64,000 nucleotides of DNA from Rhizoclosmatium globosum (Eukaryota; Chytridiomycota; Chytridiomycetes; Chytridiales; Chytriomycetaceae): NCBI GenBank assembly GCA_002104985.1, contig MCGO01000041.1, positions 1 through 64,000 on the forward strand, read 5' to 3'. A model generated the notes under the pieces. The model saw only the letters and a program-made list of their open reading frames with translations, searched no databases and was not told where the DNA came from. How positions within the stretch are numbered: the first letter of the stretch is position 1; every line of letters starts with the position of its first letter. Of this stretch, positions 43,583 through 55,799 are shown one piece after another. Made by a program: the position numbers and the translations under genes.

Positions 43583-44915
43583 ATGTTCACATCGCGCCAT
43601 TCTCAGTACGTGTTTGTGATGGCGTCGCTCGGCATTGCGGGACTTGTTGCGACGCTCTTCAGTCTGAACACTTCCTCGACGTCAACGGCAACGTCAACGT
43701 CAAAGTACTTCGACTTCAACTTTGCCATCAACAAGGACCCGCCAAACATTCCTCAAATTGCTCAAAAGCTGTTTGATGAATTGATTGATTCGGAACACTG
43801 CAACACCCACTTTGCCGCCCCGGTTTCGCTTCCAACGAGAACTTGTTTGGAGAATTCAAAGAACGCAAAGAACCCAAAGAACTCGAAGGACGCAGAGTTT
43901 GTGCTCGTTGCCGTGCCGTTCAGAGACAGGATGGATCACTTGCGCCTGTTTGCCCACTTTATCCTCAACCACCTCGACTCGCATCGGACCTCACATGCCC
44001 TGCTTATTGTGAACCAGACTGATACACACCCTTTCAACCGCGGTGCCCTGCTGAATGTCGCTGCTTTGATTGCAGACAGTCTGTTGCATCCACCAACGGA
44101 CATTATTCTGCATGATGTGGACCATCTTCCTGCTTCCGATGCCCTCACCTACGCCTCTTCTCCAAAGTATGTGTGTGAACTGTGTCTTTATTAGATCTTG
44201 AAGTACAAAGATTATGGATGGACGACTCGGAAAAGGATGATAAAGTCAAGTAATCCCATGAACCAAATGTTCCCCTGCTATTCCGATGATGTTCTCTCGT
44301 ATTCTGTCTGATGCATTTTTGTTAGGCCCATCCATCTTGCTTCTGCCGCATCAAAAAAGGGCTACACTTTACCATACTCTTCTTATACTGGAGGAGTAGC
44401 TCAGTTGCCCTTTGCAGTATACAAGCAAATCAATGGTCATACAAACAATCTGTGGGGTTGGGGTGGAGAAGATGATGACCTGGGAATTCGTTTACACAAG
44501 AACGGTGCAAGGTGCGTTGTTTTTTTCCCATCAGTTTAAGACGATCAACCAACGAGTCATCTTCAAAATCGTTCATCCAACATGCCACAGTTATACCCGC
44601 CTCGAACCAACCGAATTAGGCCGTTACGAATGCCTTCCCCACGAACACAACAACGACCAGGCAGAAGGAAAAGGCGAAATTTATGATTCAACGCGTAAAG
44701 GCGGCTGGAAAACAGATGGAATGAATTCTTTGCAGTATGATATTATCGAAAAGAAAGTGCTGGACGCTAAAAGGCTTTTTGATACGGGCAATCTGAAAGC
44801 AAGTCGTGTTGTGTTGGGTGATGGAGTTGTTGTGGATAAGATGGACTTGAAAAAGAGGAAACTGTTTATGGTTGTTGATGTGGTGTTGAAGAGGGAGCCA
44901 AAGAATAAAGAATAG
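43583..44915 (+). CDS. Beta-1,4-galactosyltransferase (GT7 family)
   Basis: Type II Golgi enzyme that transfers galactose from UDP-Gal. N-terminal anchor FVMASLGIAGLVATLFSL after a short basic tail (MFTSRHSQY). Catalytic domain: VLVAVPFRDRMDHLRLFAHF, HPFNRGALLNVA, LHDVDHLPASDA (the Asp-x-Asp metal motif), SYTGGVAQLPFAVYKQINGH and LWGWGGEDDDLGIRLHKNG, the GWGGEDDDL acceptor-site motif. The last exon encodes GGWKTDGMNSLQYDIIEKKV, the typical GMNSLxY end. Introns lie at about 44168-44325 and 44512-44591. The last exon, joined at AG/TTATACCCGC, remains in frame. The family is typical of animals and some protists, so its presence in a fungus-like genome is notable. Confidence 0.9.
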
Positions 44916-45041
44916 AGTGGTTGTTCTGGTGCGGTTATCAGAGCTTTTAACTATAAGAATGTTTACTGAAGGAGCTAGATGTTTGGCCAGATATTTAGTG
45001 TTTCGTTTCATTACTCTTCCTCCTTCCAACTAATCCAATAA

Positions 45042-46240
45042 ATGTTTTCTCGAATTAGTCGGTTTCAACGAGTACTTCGTTTCTCCAGTGCAGCATCGGC
45101 TCCACGACTCGGCGGCCCACAGAAATCAACAGCGCACAATCTGTTGTGGGTGTTTCCAGTCTTGACCTTCGGCCTTGGCGTGTGGTACTCACCTTCCCTT
45201 GCTCTTTGTCGTGACTCACCCGCGCAAACAACCAAACAACCAAATCAAATCAATCCAAAGGCAGGTCCAACGTCTCAACTGGAAACTCAATCTCATCGAC
45301 CAAGTCCAACAACGACTCGCGGCCCCGGCGTCGTCCTTCAAAGACTTTCTCGATGGATCTCTGACAACAACTGACGACGAAGACATTCAGTTCGTAAAGA
45401 TTAAAGTAAAGGGCTCTTTCGTCGAAGGCTCGGATATGTATGTGGGCCTGCGATCGAGAGGTGATTGGAAATCAAGGAACGGAAATCAGGGTGACGTCAC
45501 TGACATATACCGGCTATAGGCGCGGCTGCTGAATCAGACGACTCGCGTGGAATGTCGAGGAATCCTCAAGGCTATTTCGTGTACGAAGCATTCAATGTGG
45601 ATCCAAGTGAGGTGCCAGGATCTAAAAAGCCATTGAGGATTCTGGTGAATCGTGGATGGATCCCGAGAGAAGGAAAGAGTTTAGAATTGCAGGAAAAAAG
45701 AAAGGTTGGCATGATTTGCTTGCTGGAAGTATTTGGCAAATGGGCAGCATCGCGTTCAACATCCCTACAACGCCCATCTGTCTGGATCAAAGCACAAACT
45801 CATCGAATTATTTGTACTAGATTACTGGACCTGTTGAAATTGAAGTCGTGTTGAGAAATGGAGAGGATATCTCATCATTCCCTACAAATGAACCAGCTAT
45901 CAATCAATGGTATTCTATTGATGTGGATGGCATGTCAAAGTGGACAAATAGTGAGCCTATTCTTGTGGACATGATTTCAAGTAAGTCATTCTTTGTGAGC
46001 GCTGGCCTCAACACTGATTCTCTGATTAATTCAGACTCGAAAATCAATGAATCTCTGTTAAACACCCCCGGTGCACCGTTGGCGCGTAATGGAAACAGTA
46101 TTCAGTTAAAGAATAACCATTTGGCGTATGCGATCACATGGTTTGGAATGTGTGGAATCACGGCCTTCTTGATTCATGGAATGAGTAAAGGGAAAACTGG
46201 ATTTGGAGCAGTTGGAAAAGGCCGAAAGAGTCTATTTTAA
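45042..46240 (+). CDS. SURF1/Shy1-like cytochrome c oxidase assembly factor
   Basis: Inner-mitochondrial-membrane factor for complex IV assembly. N-terminal presequence MFSRISRFQRVLRFSS is Arg/Ser-rich. First TM LLWVFPVLTFGLGVW. Then IQRLNWKLNLIDQVQQRLAA, FVKIKVKGSFVEGSDMYVGL, GYFVYEAFNVDPSEVPGSKK, LRILVNRGWIPREGKS (the NRGWIP motif is the family hallmark), and VEIEVVLRNGEDISSFPTNE. It ends with IQLKNNHLAYAITWFGMCGI, the C-terminal HLxYAxTW motif and second TM. Three or four short introns. Only the small hypothetical start region is uncertain. Confidence 0.92.
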
Positions 46241-46306
46241 GGGCCAGTTGAAAAGTAAAGTTCTGATTGGCTTGTGATTGTTTTCCTGAAAACACAGCCA
46301 AAAACA

Positions 46307-49165
46307 ATGGCTGATTTGGACGACGACTCTGGCCTGACACTGCACGCACCTAAAGCTACGCGTCCTCTTCTTGCAAATCTTTTAAGCACGGAGCAAAGTG
46401 ACTCTGAACCGTCACTCTTTGTCTCGTCCTCATCTGGACTCGGAGATCAGCTTTCTGTCTCACGCGCACACGACCTGACTCAAACTATCCTTTTTGCACC
46501 AGCGAATGCGTCACCTTTCTTTGCGGATCGCCACGGCCGTCATGTGCACCTTCGTGGTGTAAACGTGTGTGGACAGTCTAAGCTACCCACAGCTCCAATT
46601 TCCCTATCCTCACATCTCCAATCAAAAGAATTCTTCAACCACAAGCAAGTTTCCTTCATTGGTCGTCCATTTCCATTACAAGACGCCGATGAGCATTTTG
46701 CCCGCTTGAAGGGCTGGGGTTTGACGTTTGTAAGGCTCCTTGTGACCTGGGAGGCGCTTGAACACTCAGGTCCTGGAATATATGATGAGCAGTTTATCGA
46801 TTACTTGATTTGTATTCTCAAGAAGGCTGACAAGTACGGCATCAAATGTTTTATTGATCCTCACCAAGACACGGTAATCGCTTCTTTTTCACGTAATCGA
46901 TGCCGCATTTCTTAAACTCACATTACTCAAAAGTGGAGTAGATTTTCTGGTGGCTCAGGGGCACCTGGATGGACGTTTGAGGTGGCTGGCATGGATATTA
47001 CAGCTTTTCATGCCGTGGGTGCAGCGCACGTCCACAACTTTAACGAAGATGTCAAGAATCCTCACATGTTCTGGCCTACAAATTACGCGAAACTCGCTTG
47101 TGCCACTATGTTCACGCTTTTCTTTGCGGGCCATGTTCTTGCTCCCGACTTGATGTATAAAGGTCAGAATGTTGGAACATTCTTGCAAGACAAGTATATC
47201 GCTTGTTATACTCATTTGGCGAGGTAAATATTTTGGATGAAGATGTGTGTTTGGTTCCTAATTATGTTATCTAGGCGCCTAAAGGACTGTAAAGCGGTCG
47301 TTGGCTTTGAATTCATGAATGAACCACATTACGGCTACATTGGTCTTGCTGACATCAACAAGTTTGATTCCATGCTATTCTTCCATTTCGGACCATACCC
47401 TTCCGCACTGCAGTCATTCGCCCTTGGAAGCGGTATGGAAATTGAGGTCGATATGTACATCAAATCATGGCCTGTACCAACAAGAAAATCTGGAACAAAA
47501 ATCATGAACCAAGAAAGGAGGTCTGCGTGGTTGAATTATGGTGATTGCATCTGGTAAATATGCATTTTCCTCTGATCACCACAAGACATTCTTAAACTGC
47601 TTTTGTTTCAATTCAGGAAACGCCATGGAGTCTGGGGTCTTGATTCGCAAAACCGCCCTATCATTCTAAAGCCAAACTACTTCACAACCAATCCGAAAAC
47701 TGGCGCCCCAATCAACTACTACAACGATTTTTACATGCCCATGGTCCGCCGCTACAAAGCCGCAATCCAATCCGTCCGTCCAGACCACCTCGTCTTCTTT
47801 GAGCCAATTCCAAACGAGGATCCACCAACTCTAACCGACACAGATCGAAATGAACAAGGATATGTGTATGCGCCGCATTGGTATGACCTCAAAGCACTCC
47901 TCACAAAGAATTTCGACGGTCTTGTTACGTTTGATGTGCAAGGACTTGCACGCGGAACCAAGAATGTGTTGAGTGCAATGTACTTTGGGCTCGCAGGAGC
48001 GGAAGTGAATTATACTGGGCAAATGCGGAATATTGTAGAGACGGGGAAGAGGAAGGTTGGTCAGAGGCCAGTGTTGATGGGTGAATGTGGTATTCCTATG
48101 GATATCAATGAGAAGCAAGCATTTCTGACGGGTGATTATCAGACACATAATAATTTTTTGGATACAGTCATTACGTCGATGGAGGTTTGTTGGTTTAGCC
48201 ATGCGAAAACAGTTACTTAGTGATTTACTTGTAGACGAATATGCTCAACTTTACTCTTTGGAACTATAATCCAGGTAATGATAACACTTTTGGAGATCAT
48301 TGGAACGGAGAGGATTTTAGGTAAGCTCATGGAGTTTCCAAATATTATTGTCTAATGACATTACAGCATCTATTCTCCCAACGCATCCGTTCCAGCTTCA
48401 CGCGCCGGCTCGCCGTCGCACTCAAGAGCATCAAGTCCAGGATTGGGTGGTCGTGTTGCAAGAGCAGCCCAACAGGCGCCTTCCAAACTCAACATAGTCA
48501 CAACAGCCCCATCTCCCAAATGTGCAACGCTTTCTCCTAGCTCACCTTGCGACCTCGCTTCCAGACGTGCCTCACACGCATCTTTAGAACGTATTCCAAC
48601 ATCCCCATTCGAAATCACCGGTCTTGCATTCACTGAGGGACCTCTCGAGGGCGACCCTGACCACTTCCACCATGTTGGTGGTAGAGCCCTTGACGCAATC
48701 ATTCGTCCCTACGCCTCGAAAATTGCAGGAACACCAATCCTCTCACGCTTCGACCTAACCAGCCTCGTTTACACACTCGAATTCACAACCGTATACAATC
48801 CTCGTGAAGAGTCGATTCAAGAAATCTTGGACAGATCCAAAGGTTCCTCGCCTGACGCATACAAACGTTTCTTAACGGAGGTTTTTGTCCCCAATTTCCA
48901 CTACAAGTTTCCCGATATGCAGATTGTTGTGAAAGTGAGTGATGGGGAATGGAAGTATGATCAAGAAAAGCAGAGTCTTGTTTGGTTTTATGATCCTCAG
49001 TGGAAGCATGTGGGAGATGGAGGGGTTGTGAAGCATTGGTTGACTGTTTCCACACCGCTGAGCTATTCCGAGGAGGCTCAAGTTGCGGCTTCGAATCGGA
49101 AGGGGTGGTCTGTGTGGCGAGTTTTATGGGATTTCTTTGAAGAGCTTTGTGGGAAATCAAGATAA
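46307..49165 (+). CDS. Sterylglucosidase / GH5 endoglycoceramidase-like enzyme, copy A
   Basis: Hydrolyses steryl glucosides or glucosylceramide, as in fungal Sgl1/EGCrP2-type enzymes. MADLDDDSGLTLHAP leads to the first strand FFADRHGRHVHLRGVNVCGQ. Further motifs: WGLTFVRLLVTWEALEHSGP, KCFIDPHQDTWSRFSGGSGA, WPTNYAKLACATMFTLFFAG, GFEFMNEPHYGYIG with the acid/base Glu, VFFEPIPNEDPP, YAPHWYDLKALL, and VLMGECGIPMDINEK with the presumed nucleophile Glu. The C-terminal beta domain has ITGLAFTEGPLEGDPDHFHH and SDGEWKYDQEKQSLVW. It ends ELCGKSR. About five introns (for example 46876-46933, 47225-47274 and 47555-47617). No signal peptide is visible, so it is likely cytosolic or vacuolar. A tandem paralog follows. 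Confidence 0.9.
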
Positions 49166-49450
49166 ACTAGTCACAATTGGCTTTATGATTACTCAACCAG
49201 CTTAAGCGTAACACTTTTTGCAAAAGCATTACAAACTTTATGATTTCGCTTGATATTGTTACATTGGTCATCACCAATTTGACGATTGTCAAAAATTTGG
49301 TATGATTTGGTGTAAAACAATTGTCCACTATTGATTAACGATTGGAAATGTAAACGGAAGGAGAAGAGGAAAGGTTTGGAAAAAAGAACCTCCATTGGCT
49401 TGTTGGTCCAGGCACTTTTGAGTCCCGCCATACATCATAAATTGGTAAGA

Positions 49451-52312
49451 ATGAATCATAAATCAACCGCTGAGTTCTACAAACTCTTTGGTCTTCCCGC
49501 CAAGTCTCCCAAATTTAGGCTGGTCATCAAAGGCTCAAAAATTCAGGCAGAAACAAGAGGGAGCCACCGACCAATTATGTCTAAACCTGTAGTGCATCAA
49601 TCTGAGAGAGGATCGATACTCTCTTCCACTTCTAGAGCACACGACTGGAGGGATACCAAAGTGAAGGCCCCAGTGAAGGCAGCTCCGTTCTTTGAGGATC
49701 AGTTTGGACGTAAAGTGCATCTTCGGTTAGTGCCCCCTACCATCCTGCCAATGCCAGCAGTCTGTAGTATACTAACAAACTATTTCCATTCTCTCCTTGG
49801 CAGTGGTGTCAACATGTGTGGCCACTCAAAGCTACCTACAGCACCAATAACCGTGTCTACCCACGTCCAAACACCAGAGTACTTCAACCACAGAGATGTA
49901 TCCTTTGTTGGAAGACCGTTTCCGCTCGAAGAAGCTGATGATCACTTCTGCCGCATCAAGAGTTGGGGTCTGTCGTTTGTTCGGTTATTGGTGACTTGGG
50001 AGGCTTTGGAACACAAAGGTCCCGGATTGTATGACGAGGAGTTTATCGATTACTTGATTGCTATTCTCAAGAAGGCAGACAAGCATGGAATCAAGTGTTT
50101 CATCGACCCACACCAAGATACTGTGAGTGATTGATTGACACCTGTCAAATTGAACCTTACTTATTCATCCGATTTTTCAGTGGAGTCGTTTTTCGGGAGG
50201 CAGTGGAGCTCCAGGTATGTTGATACTTACAGTTCTTGTAGTGAATCTGACGACTTGTATGCAGGATGGACGTTTGAGGTGGCTGGGATGGATATTACTG
50301 CATTCAAAGAAGTTGGGGCGGCTCATGTCCACAATTTCCACGAGGATGCCAAGAACCCACATCAATACTGGCCAACGAATTATGCCAAACTGGCATGTGC
50401 GACTATGTTTACATTGTTTTTTGGAGGCGAGATTTTTGCCCCCAACGCCACTTACAACGGAGTCAACGTCTGCACATTCTTACAAAATGCGTACGTTGAC
50501 TGTTATGCTCACCTGGCGAAGCGTCTTCAAGGCTGTAACGCTGTCGTCGGGTTTGAGCTCATGAATGAGCCACACTATGGATATATTGGTCTCAAGGATT
50601 TAGACCACTTTGACCCAAACTTGTTCTTGCACTACGGAAAGTTTGCATCTCCTGTTCAGTCGTTTGGATTGGGATCTGGAATGGCCGTTGAAGTGGATTA
50701 CTATGTCAATTCTTGGCCTGTTCCCACAAAGAAGGCTGGAACCCGAATCATGAATGAAGAAAAGCGCTCTGTTTGGCTCAAATACGGAGAATGTATCTGG
50801 AAGCAACATGGAGTTTGGGACGATGTCAACGGGAAACCTAAAGTCCTTAAGCCCAACTACTTTTGCACACATCCTGCTACCGGGAAACCAATTGACTTTT
50901 ACGACGATTGTTATATGCCAATGATGCGAAAATACACTGCCGCAATCCAAAAAGTGAACCAGGATCATTTGGTCTTCTTTGAACCTATTCCAAACGAAGA
51001 TCCACCAGTTCTCACTGAGGAAGACCGAGCGCATCCCAACTTAGTGTACGCACCGCATTGGTATGATTTGAAGACTCTGTGGGAAAAAGCCTTCGATGAG
51101 CAACTTACTTTTGACGTACAAGCACTTGCTCGGGTATGTCTTAACTGACTCGCAAGAATTTTCCTTACCAATTTTTTTTTTATAGGGAACGAAGACGGTG
51201 TTGACGGCCATGTACTTTGGGCGTAGTGGAGCTGAAAAGAATTACACGGGTCAGATGCGAAACATTATGCAAACAGGAAAGGTCAAAGTCGGAAATCGAC
51301 CAGTAGTGATGGGTGAAGTCGGTATTCCAATGGATATCAACGAGAAGAAGGTGTGTGCAACCAGGTGAACTTTATCCAATACTTACGTTGTGATACAGGC
51401 TTACGAAACTGGTGATTATACCCAGCATAATATCTTTTTGGACACAGTCATCTCGTCCATGGAAACGAATTTGTTCAATTTCACACTTTGGAACTACAAT
51501 CCTGGAAATGACAATACCCATGGAGACCATTGGAATGGAGAAGACTTCAGGTGAGAATTAGGTTTTCATTTGTTAAGTATTAAAATGAATGTTATGACAG
51601 TATCTTCTCTCCAAACTCCTCCAAAACACCAACGCCCAAAGGTACCCCACGAATCATCAACAGTCCAAATTTCACCGAAACGGCACCATTGCCTCCGTCA
51701 TCTCCAGCCAAACAGCACGCTGGAATGATTACTCCTCCTGAATCTCCAAAGGCTGCCGCTGAAAGACGACTGAGTGTTGTTGCTGATGACCACATTCCTA
51801 CTTCTCCGTTTGAAATAACCGGATACAGCTATGTCAATGAGCCATTAGAGGGAGACCCGGATCACTCTCATCACGTTGGAGGACGTGCTTTGGATGCCGC
51901 CATCCGTCCATACGCAGCCAAAATTGCAGGAACCCCATCATTGAGCAAGTTCAACCTTTCACTCTTGACATATACTCTAGAATTCAAAACTCGATACGAC
52001 TCCGCATCTCCGTCAATCGCACAGTTATGGGAGACGAAAGGGCCTCAGATTGAATACACTACTGAAGTATTTATTCCCAACTTCCACTTCAAGGCAGAGG
52101 GAGTCACAGTTCGCGTCGAGGTTTCGGATGGAGAGTGGAAGTATGACCAAGAGAAGCAGACTCTCTTATGGCACTATGACCCGTCATACAAGGGGACGGG
52201 AAGTGGAAGTATTGTGACCCATCGATTAGTTGTATCTGTTCCGGGGGTTGTGCCGCCAAAGAAGAAGAGTGTTGTATTGGGGCTGGTCAGGAGTTTGTTG
52301 GGCCGGAAATAG
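49451..52312 (+). CDS. Sterylglucosidase / GH5 endoglycoceramidase-like enzyme, copy B
   Basis: Tandem paralog of copy A. Same order of motifs: FFEDQFGRKVHLR, GVNMCGHSKLPTAPITVS, SWGLSFVRLLVTWEALEHKG, KCFIDPHQDTWSRFSGG, GFELMNEPHYGYIG, VVMGEVGIPMDINEKK and the C-terminal ITGYSYVNEPLEGDPDHSHH. Copy A has GECGIP at the nucleophile region where copy B has GEVGIP. Copy B has an extra intron near 49724-49801 within the N-terminal region, between HLR and GVNMCG, which copy A lacks. The start is uncertain: ATG 49451 (MNHKSTAEFYKLFGL) gives an additional leader, while ATG 49577 (MSKPVVHQSERG) resembles copy A better. It ends SLLGRK. Confidence 0.88.
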
Positions 52313-52440
52313 ACGAGACTATTAAGCTCTCAACAATAAACAGTTTCATTATTATTCTACTGGGATTTGACCATGTGTGGGATTCGCATTGCCGAAACGC
52401 GAGGCGCATTTTTTCATGAAAAGAATCTTATCGAAAACGA

Positions 52441-52686
52441 ATGGAATCGAACCGCTCAAGCACATCGTCCTCAACCGGCAACGATGCCACTGGCCGTCTC
52501 AGCGAATCGTCGTACATTGCGAGTCCGAGCTACCGCAGCTCTATTGTGAGTGGCGTCAACGCTCTTAACGTTCCTAGGCTGTTTGGAATCGTTAAGCCAC
52601 CAGTTGTGGCCCAGCACGACCAGCGAGCCCAGGACACAGCTCCTGCCCAAAACAGATTCGAGGTGAATCACTGGTGGGCTGGATAA
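52441..52686 (+). CDS. Small hypothetical ORF, Ser-rich
   Basis: 81-residue ORF (MESNRSSTSSSTGNDATGR to NHWWAG) in the gap after the tandem sterylglucosidase genes, followed by AATAAAGTTC near 52778. No domain. It may be a small gene or 3' UTR noise. Confidence 0.3.
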   Translation: MESNRSSTSSSTGNDATGRLSESSYIASPSYRSSIVSGVNALNVPRLFGIVKPPVVAQHDQRAQDTAPAQNRFEVNHWWAG

Positions 52687-52925
52687 CATGTTTGGCTTTT
52701 AATTGGGTGATGGGTGGGAGACGAAAAGTATGGGAAGGCGGAAAATCGAGGCGTTCTCGTCAACTGTAATAATGTAATAAAGTTCTAGTTTCAAGTTAAA
52801 GCGTTCCTTTAACCTTGTTATTTATAAGAAGGAAAGATGCGAAGTAACACGTCTTTACGTGACTTCATGCTGTGGTGGCCATAACAGCAGACAAACTATC
52901 AGAACTCTTTATTGTGTGCCAGTGA

Positions 52926-54626
52926 CTACAAAACAGAAAGAGCATCAGCATCCCCATCCTTCACCACCTTACATCCATCAACAAGTTTCCTCAAATGCGC
53001 AAGCGCAACCCCAATATTCTTATCATCCCTCGCCGAAACCGGTACAACCAACATCTCCTTCCCCTGTGCACTCTTCCCAACAGCCTCCCTCAACCCCTTC
53101 AAATTCTCTTTCGCAATCTGCCCCAAATCCGCCTTATTCGCAATCACAAGACTCGGCTTCCCACTCAACCCCTGCTTATACCGCTCCAACTCGTCGCGAA
53201 GCACAAGGAAATCCGCACCAGCGTCTAACCCGCCCAAATCCACAACGTAGACGAGAACGTTGCTGCGTTCAACGTGGCGTAGGAATTCGTGGCCGAGACC
53301 GACGTTTAGGTGGGCGCCGGCTACGAGACCTGGGATGTCGGCGACGGTGATTGTGTGGGAATCTGGGTATTCGATTGTCCCGACGTATGGGTTTAGGGTT
53401 GTGAAGGGGTACGACGCGATTTTCGGGTTTGCGTTCGTGATTCGTTTCAGGAGGGTTGATTTTCCGGCGTTGGGTACTGTGTTGCATTTGTGGTTGGTGT
53501 GAGAAATGGGGTTCATGACGTATGACAACAAAAGGATAGTACTCACATCCAACAAGACCCGCGTCAGCGATTGTCTTCAATTCCAATTCAAGCCAGATAT
53601 TCTTGCCCTTTTCTCCTCGACTTGCGATACCGGGACCTTTGATTTCATTGCTCGTAAAGTGTGGGTTTCCAAATCCACCGCGACCACCTCGAACAATCAA
53701 ATGGCGCTCCCCGTCTGTACTCAAATCCAAGAATATGGGTGGCTGTGGTGGGATACGTGGAGGAATACGCGACCGCAAGAGTTTAATACGATCTGGATGA
53801 GGGATGTAATCTTTCCGGAACAAAAAATGTTGCCGAATGAATTCCAGTTCTCGTTCCTGTTTCGCGAGCTTTTTCTCTTGTGCTTCTTTTCGTTGCTGCT
53901 CCTCTAATTCTTCAAGTTCTTCTTCACTGAGTTCAGGTTCTTGGTGAGCTTCTCCTTCCTCTTCCCAGGCTTTCATCATTTCAGCCTCCTCAGCTTCCTT
54001 CTTTTTACGCTCTTCCTCTTCTTCTGCTTTCACTTGTTTTTGGAGCGCAATGTCTTGCAGGGAATCCACCTGCCGAACGAGTGTTCCAACAGGTACGATA
54101 ATCTCAACTTCTTCTGCATCTTTTCCATGCATATTCTGACGCTGTCCCACAGCTCCATCCGGTGCTTTGTATCTGTGTCAAAGTCAGGTGTTGCTCGAAA
54201 CTTTATGATTTTGATTATACCGATTCAACAGTCCACCCAACGACGTGACCTCTTTACTCGCCACAATCCAGACATCACCTCCCCGTCCTCCATTTCCACC
54301 GCTATAGTATATGGGTCAGCAAAACACCCGCGAACGCAAGCTACAAACCAAGGCGGTCCATTTGGATTCACGAGGCCTTTGAAGAAGTGGATAGACCCGT
54401 CACCACCCTTTCCTGATGCCACATTAATGCATTTTAAGTCAACGAAGGAAGATGGTTTGCGTTCTTGGTGATGGTGGGCATGGGTTGTTTTTCGAGGAAA
54501 GTTTGTGAGTTGTGGTTGCGTTTGTTGGTCAGTTGTAGAAGAAGGTGTTGAGGAAGAGGACGAGGTGAATCGCGTGTGGTTCACTGTCTTTGTGAGTGAG
54601 CGTCGAAGTTGTGTTTGAAGGAGCAT
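52926..54626 (-). CDS. Mitochondrial Obg-family GTPase (MTG2-like) with charged insert
   Basis: Assembles the mitochondrial large ribosomal subunit. Start MLLQTQLRRSLTKTVNH with mitochondrial-type basic/Ser leader. Obg fold: CINVASGKGGDGSIHFFKGL, then after an intron DGGNGGRGGDVWIVASKE, and later GERHLIVRGGRGGFGNPHFT. Between these the protein has an insert of about 100 residues, extremely acidic and basic (KAEEEEERKKKEAEEAEMMK and LSEEELEELEEQQRKEAQEK), likely a long coiled helix. The G domain after an intron near 53475-53555 has VPNAGKSTLLKRI, DIPGLVAGAHLNVGLGHEF, ANKADLGQ and VPVSARDDKNI. It ends DGDADALSVL. Introns are small. The insert is unusual in this family. Confidence 0.92.
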
Positions 54627-54747
54627 TTCTGGACAAACGAAAAGAGAAAAGAGATAATTGGATAAATAACTCGTTTTTACTCAATTAGTGTTTTAACTAG
54701 GTATTAATCAAAGCATTCTATAAAACTTGAACCGTTTCTCTACTTCT

Positions 54748-55587
54748 CTAAGCCTCCTTCACTTTCCTCACTTTCGACATGGCTTGATGCACCCAAACCA
54801 GAAGAATCTCACCCCCAATCAATGTAGTCTGACACACGTAACTACCAAATATAAAGTCTACGAGCACCAATGAATATACCACAATGAAAAAGTTTATGAA
54901 CGTGAATCCATGATTAAAAGTGATGTTGTTTCCGTAACCCGTCAGAGGCACGATTGCACAGAAAGAGTCAAAAACGAGGAGCGCGGATGTTGTGACAAGG
55001 TCTGGGCATTCGTTCCATGTTGTGGATGGGCCGCAGTAGTCGGAAATGTCGTAGATGGTGGGGGCTATGAGGTATAAGAGGAATGGGAGGAGAAATATGT
55101 ATGCGATTCCAATTGTTGTTGTCCAAGATTGCGGGAGCTAAAACACATGGTAAGCCGAGTTTTTTTGGGGGGCCAAGATGACTTTGGCATCATCTGGAAC
55201 AGAAACTAACCTGATTTATAAGTGTAGTATCTGTATGAGGCAGCCATTCACGCTCTTCGCCGTCTGCTGACACTGTTGATACATTAAATAAACGTCAGTC
55301 CCCGTTCAAATGACAGCAAAAACAAAAAGTGACAGACATACCACAATCATTCGAGCCTTCTCGATATGTCCACGCAGCAAGACAACTTCCTTTTCTCCAA
55401 GTCGATCCTCAAGTTGCCGTAAACTCCGCAGTTCTGCGACAGCACTCTTGAGCAGAGATTGGAACTTTGGGATGTCTTTGCCGGTAGCTGATTCAAGGGC
55501 GGACTCGTAGTCATTGACTTTTGCTTTTTGATGGGCAATGTCAGATTGAAGGTGTATCAGTTTGAGAGAGAGAGCGTCTGGATCCAT
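54748..55587 (-). CDS. Coiled-coil membrane protein A (unknown family)
   Basis: N-terminal ~90 residues form a coiled coil (LIHLQSDIAHQKAKVNDYES and LLKSAVAELRSLRQLEDRLG). After two introns (about 55275-55345 and 55145-55209) come hydrophobic helices: TTTIGIAYIFLLPFLLYLIA, a TTSALLVFDSFCAIV helix, FTFINFFIVVYSLVLVDFIF and TTLIGGEILLVWVHQAMS. It ends KVRKVKEA. One exon join is out of frame by eye, so it may need another splice site or a base change. It is clearly related in layout to protein B upstream (55800-56321): a coiled-coil N-terminus of similar length, then membrane helices. No family recognised, and function unknown. Confidence 0.65.
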
Positions 55588-55799
55588 TTGAAAGGGCTAT
55601 GAGGTTCTTTGACTTTTTTTGGTAACAAATTGGTTGGGGGGTTGGAAAACTTACTAATGTTTGGGGAGGGAAAAGGGAAATAGTGGAAGAAGTATACTCG
55701 ATGTTAGCATGGTACTGGGGATAATTACAAATCGCGGATCATGGGGATGAAGGGTGATGCAAACAAGAGATCCAATTTGGGGTAGTGTATGAGGCAAGT

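Noticed and set aside
52859..53350. 163-residue plus-strand ORF
   Set aside because: It is antisense to the Obg G domain, and its Pro/Gln/Ser composition comes from the reverse reading.
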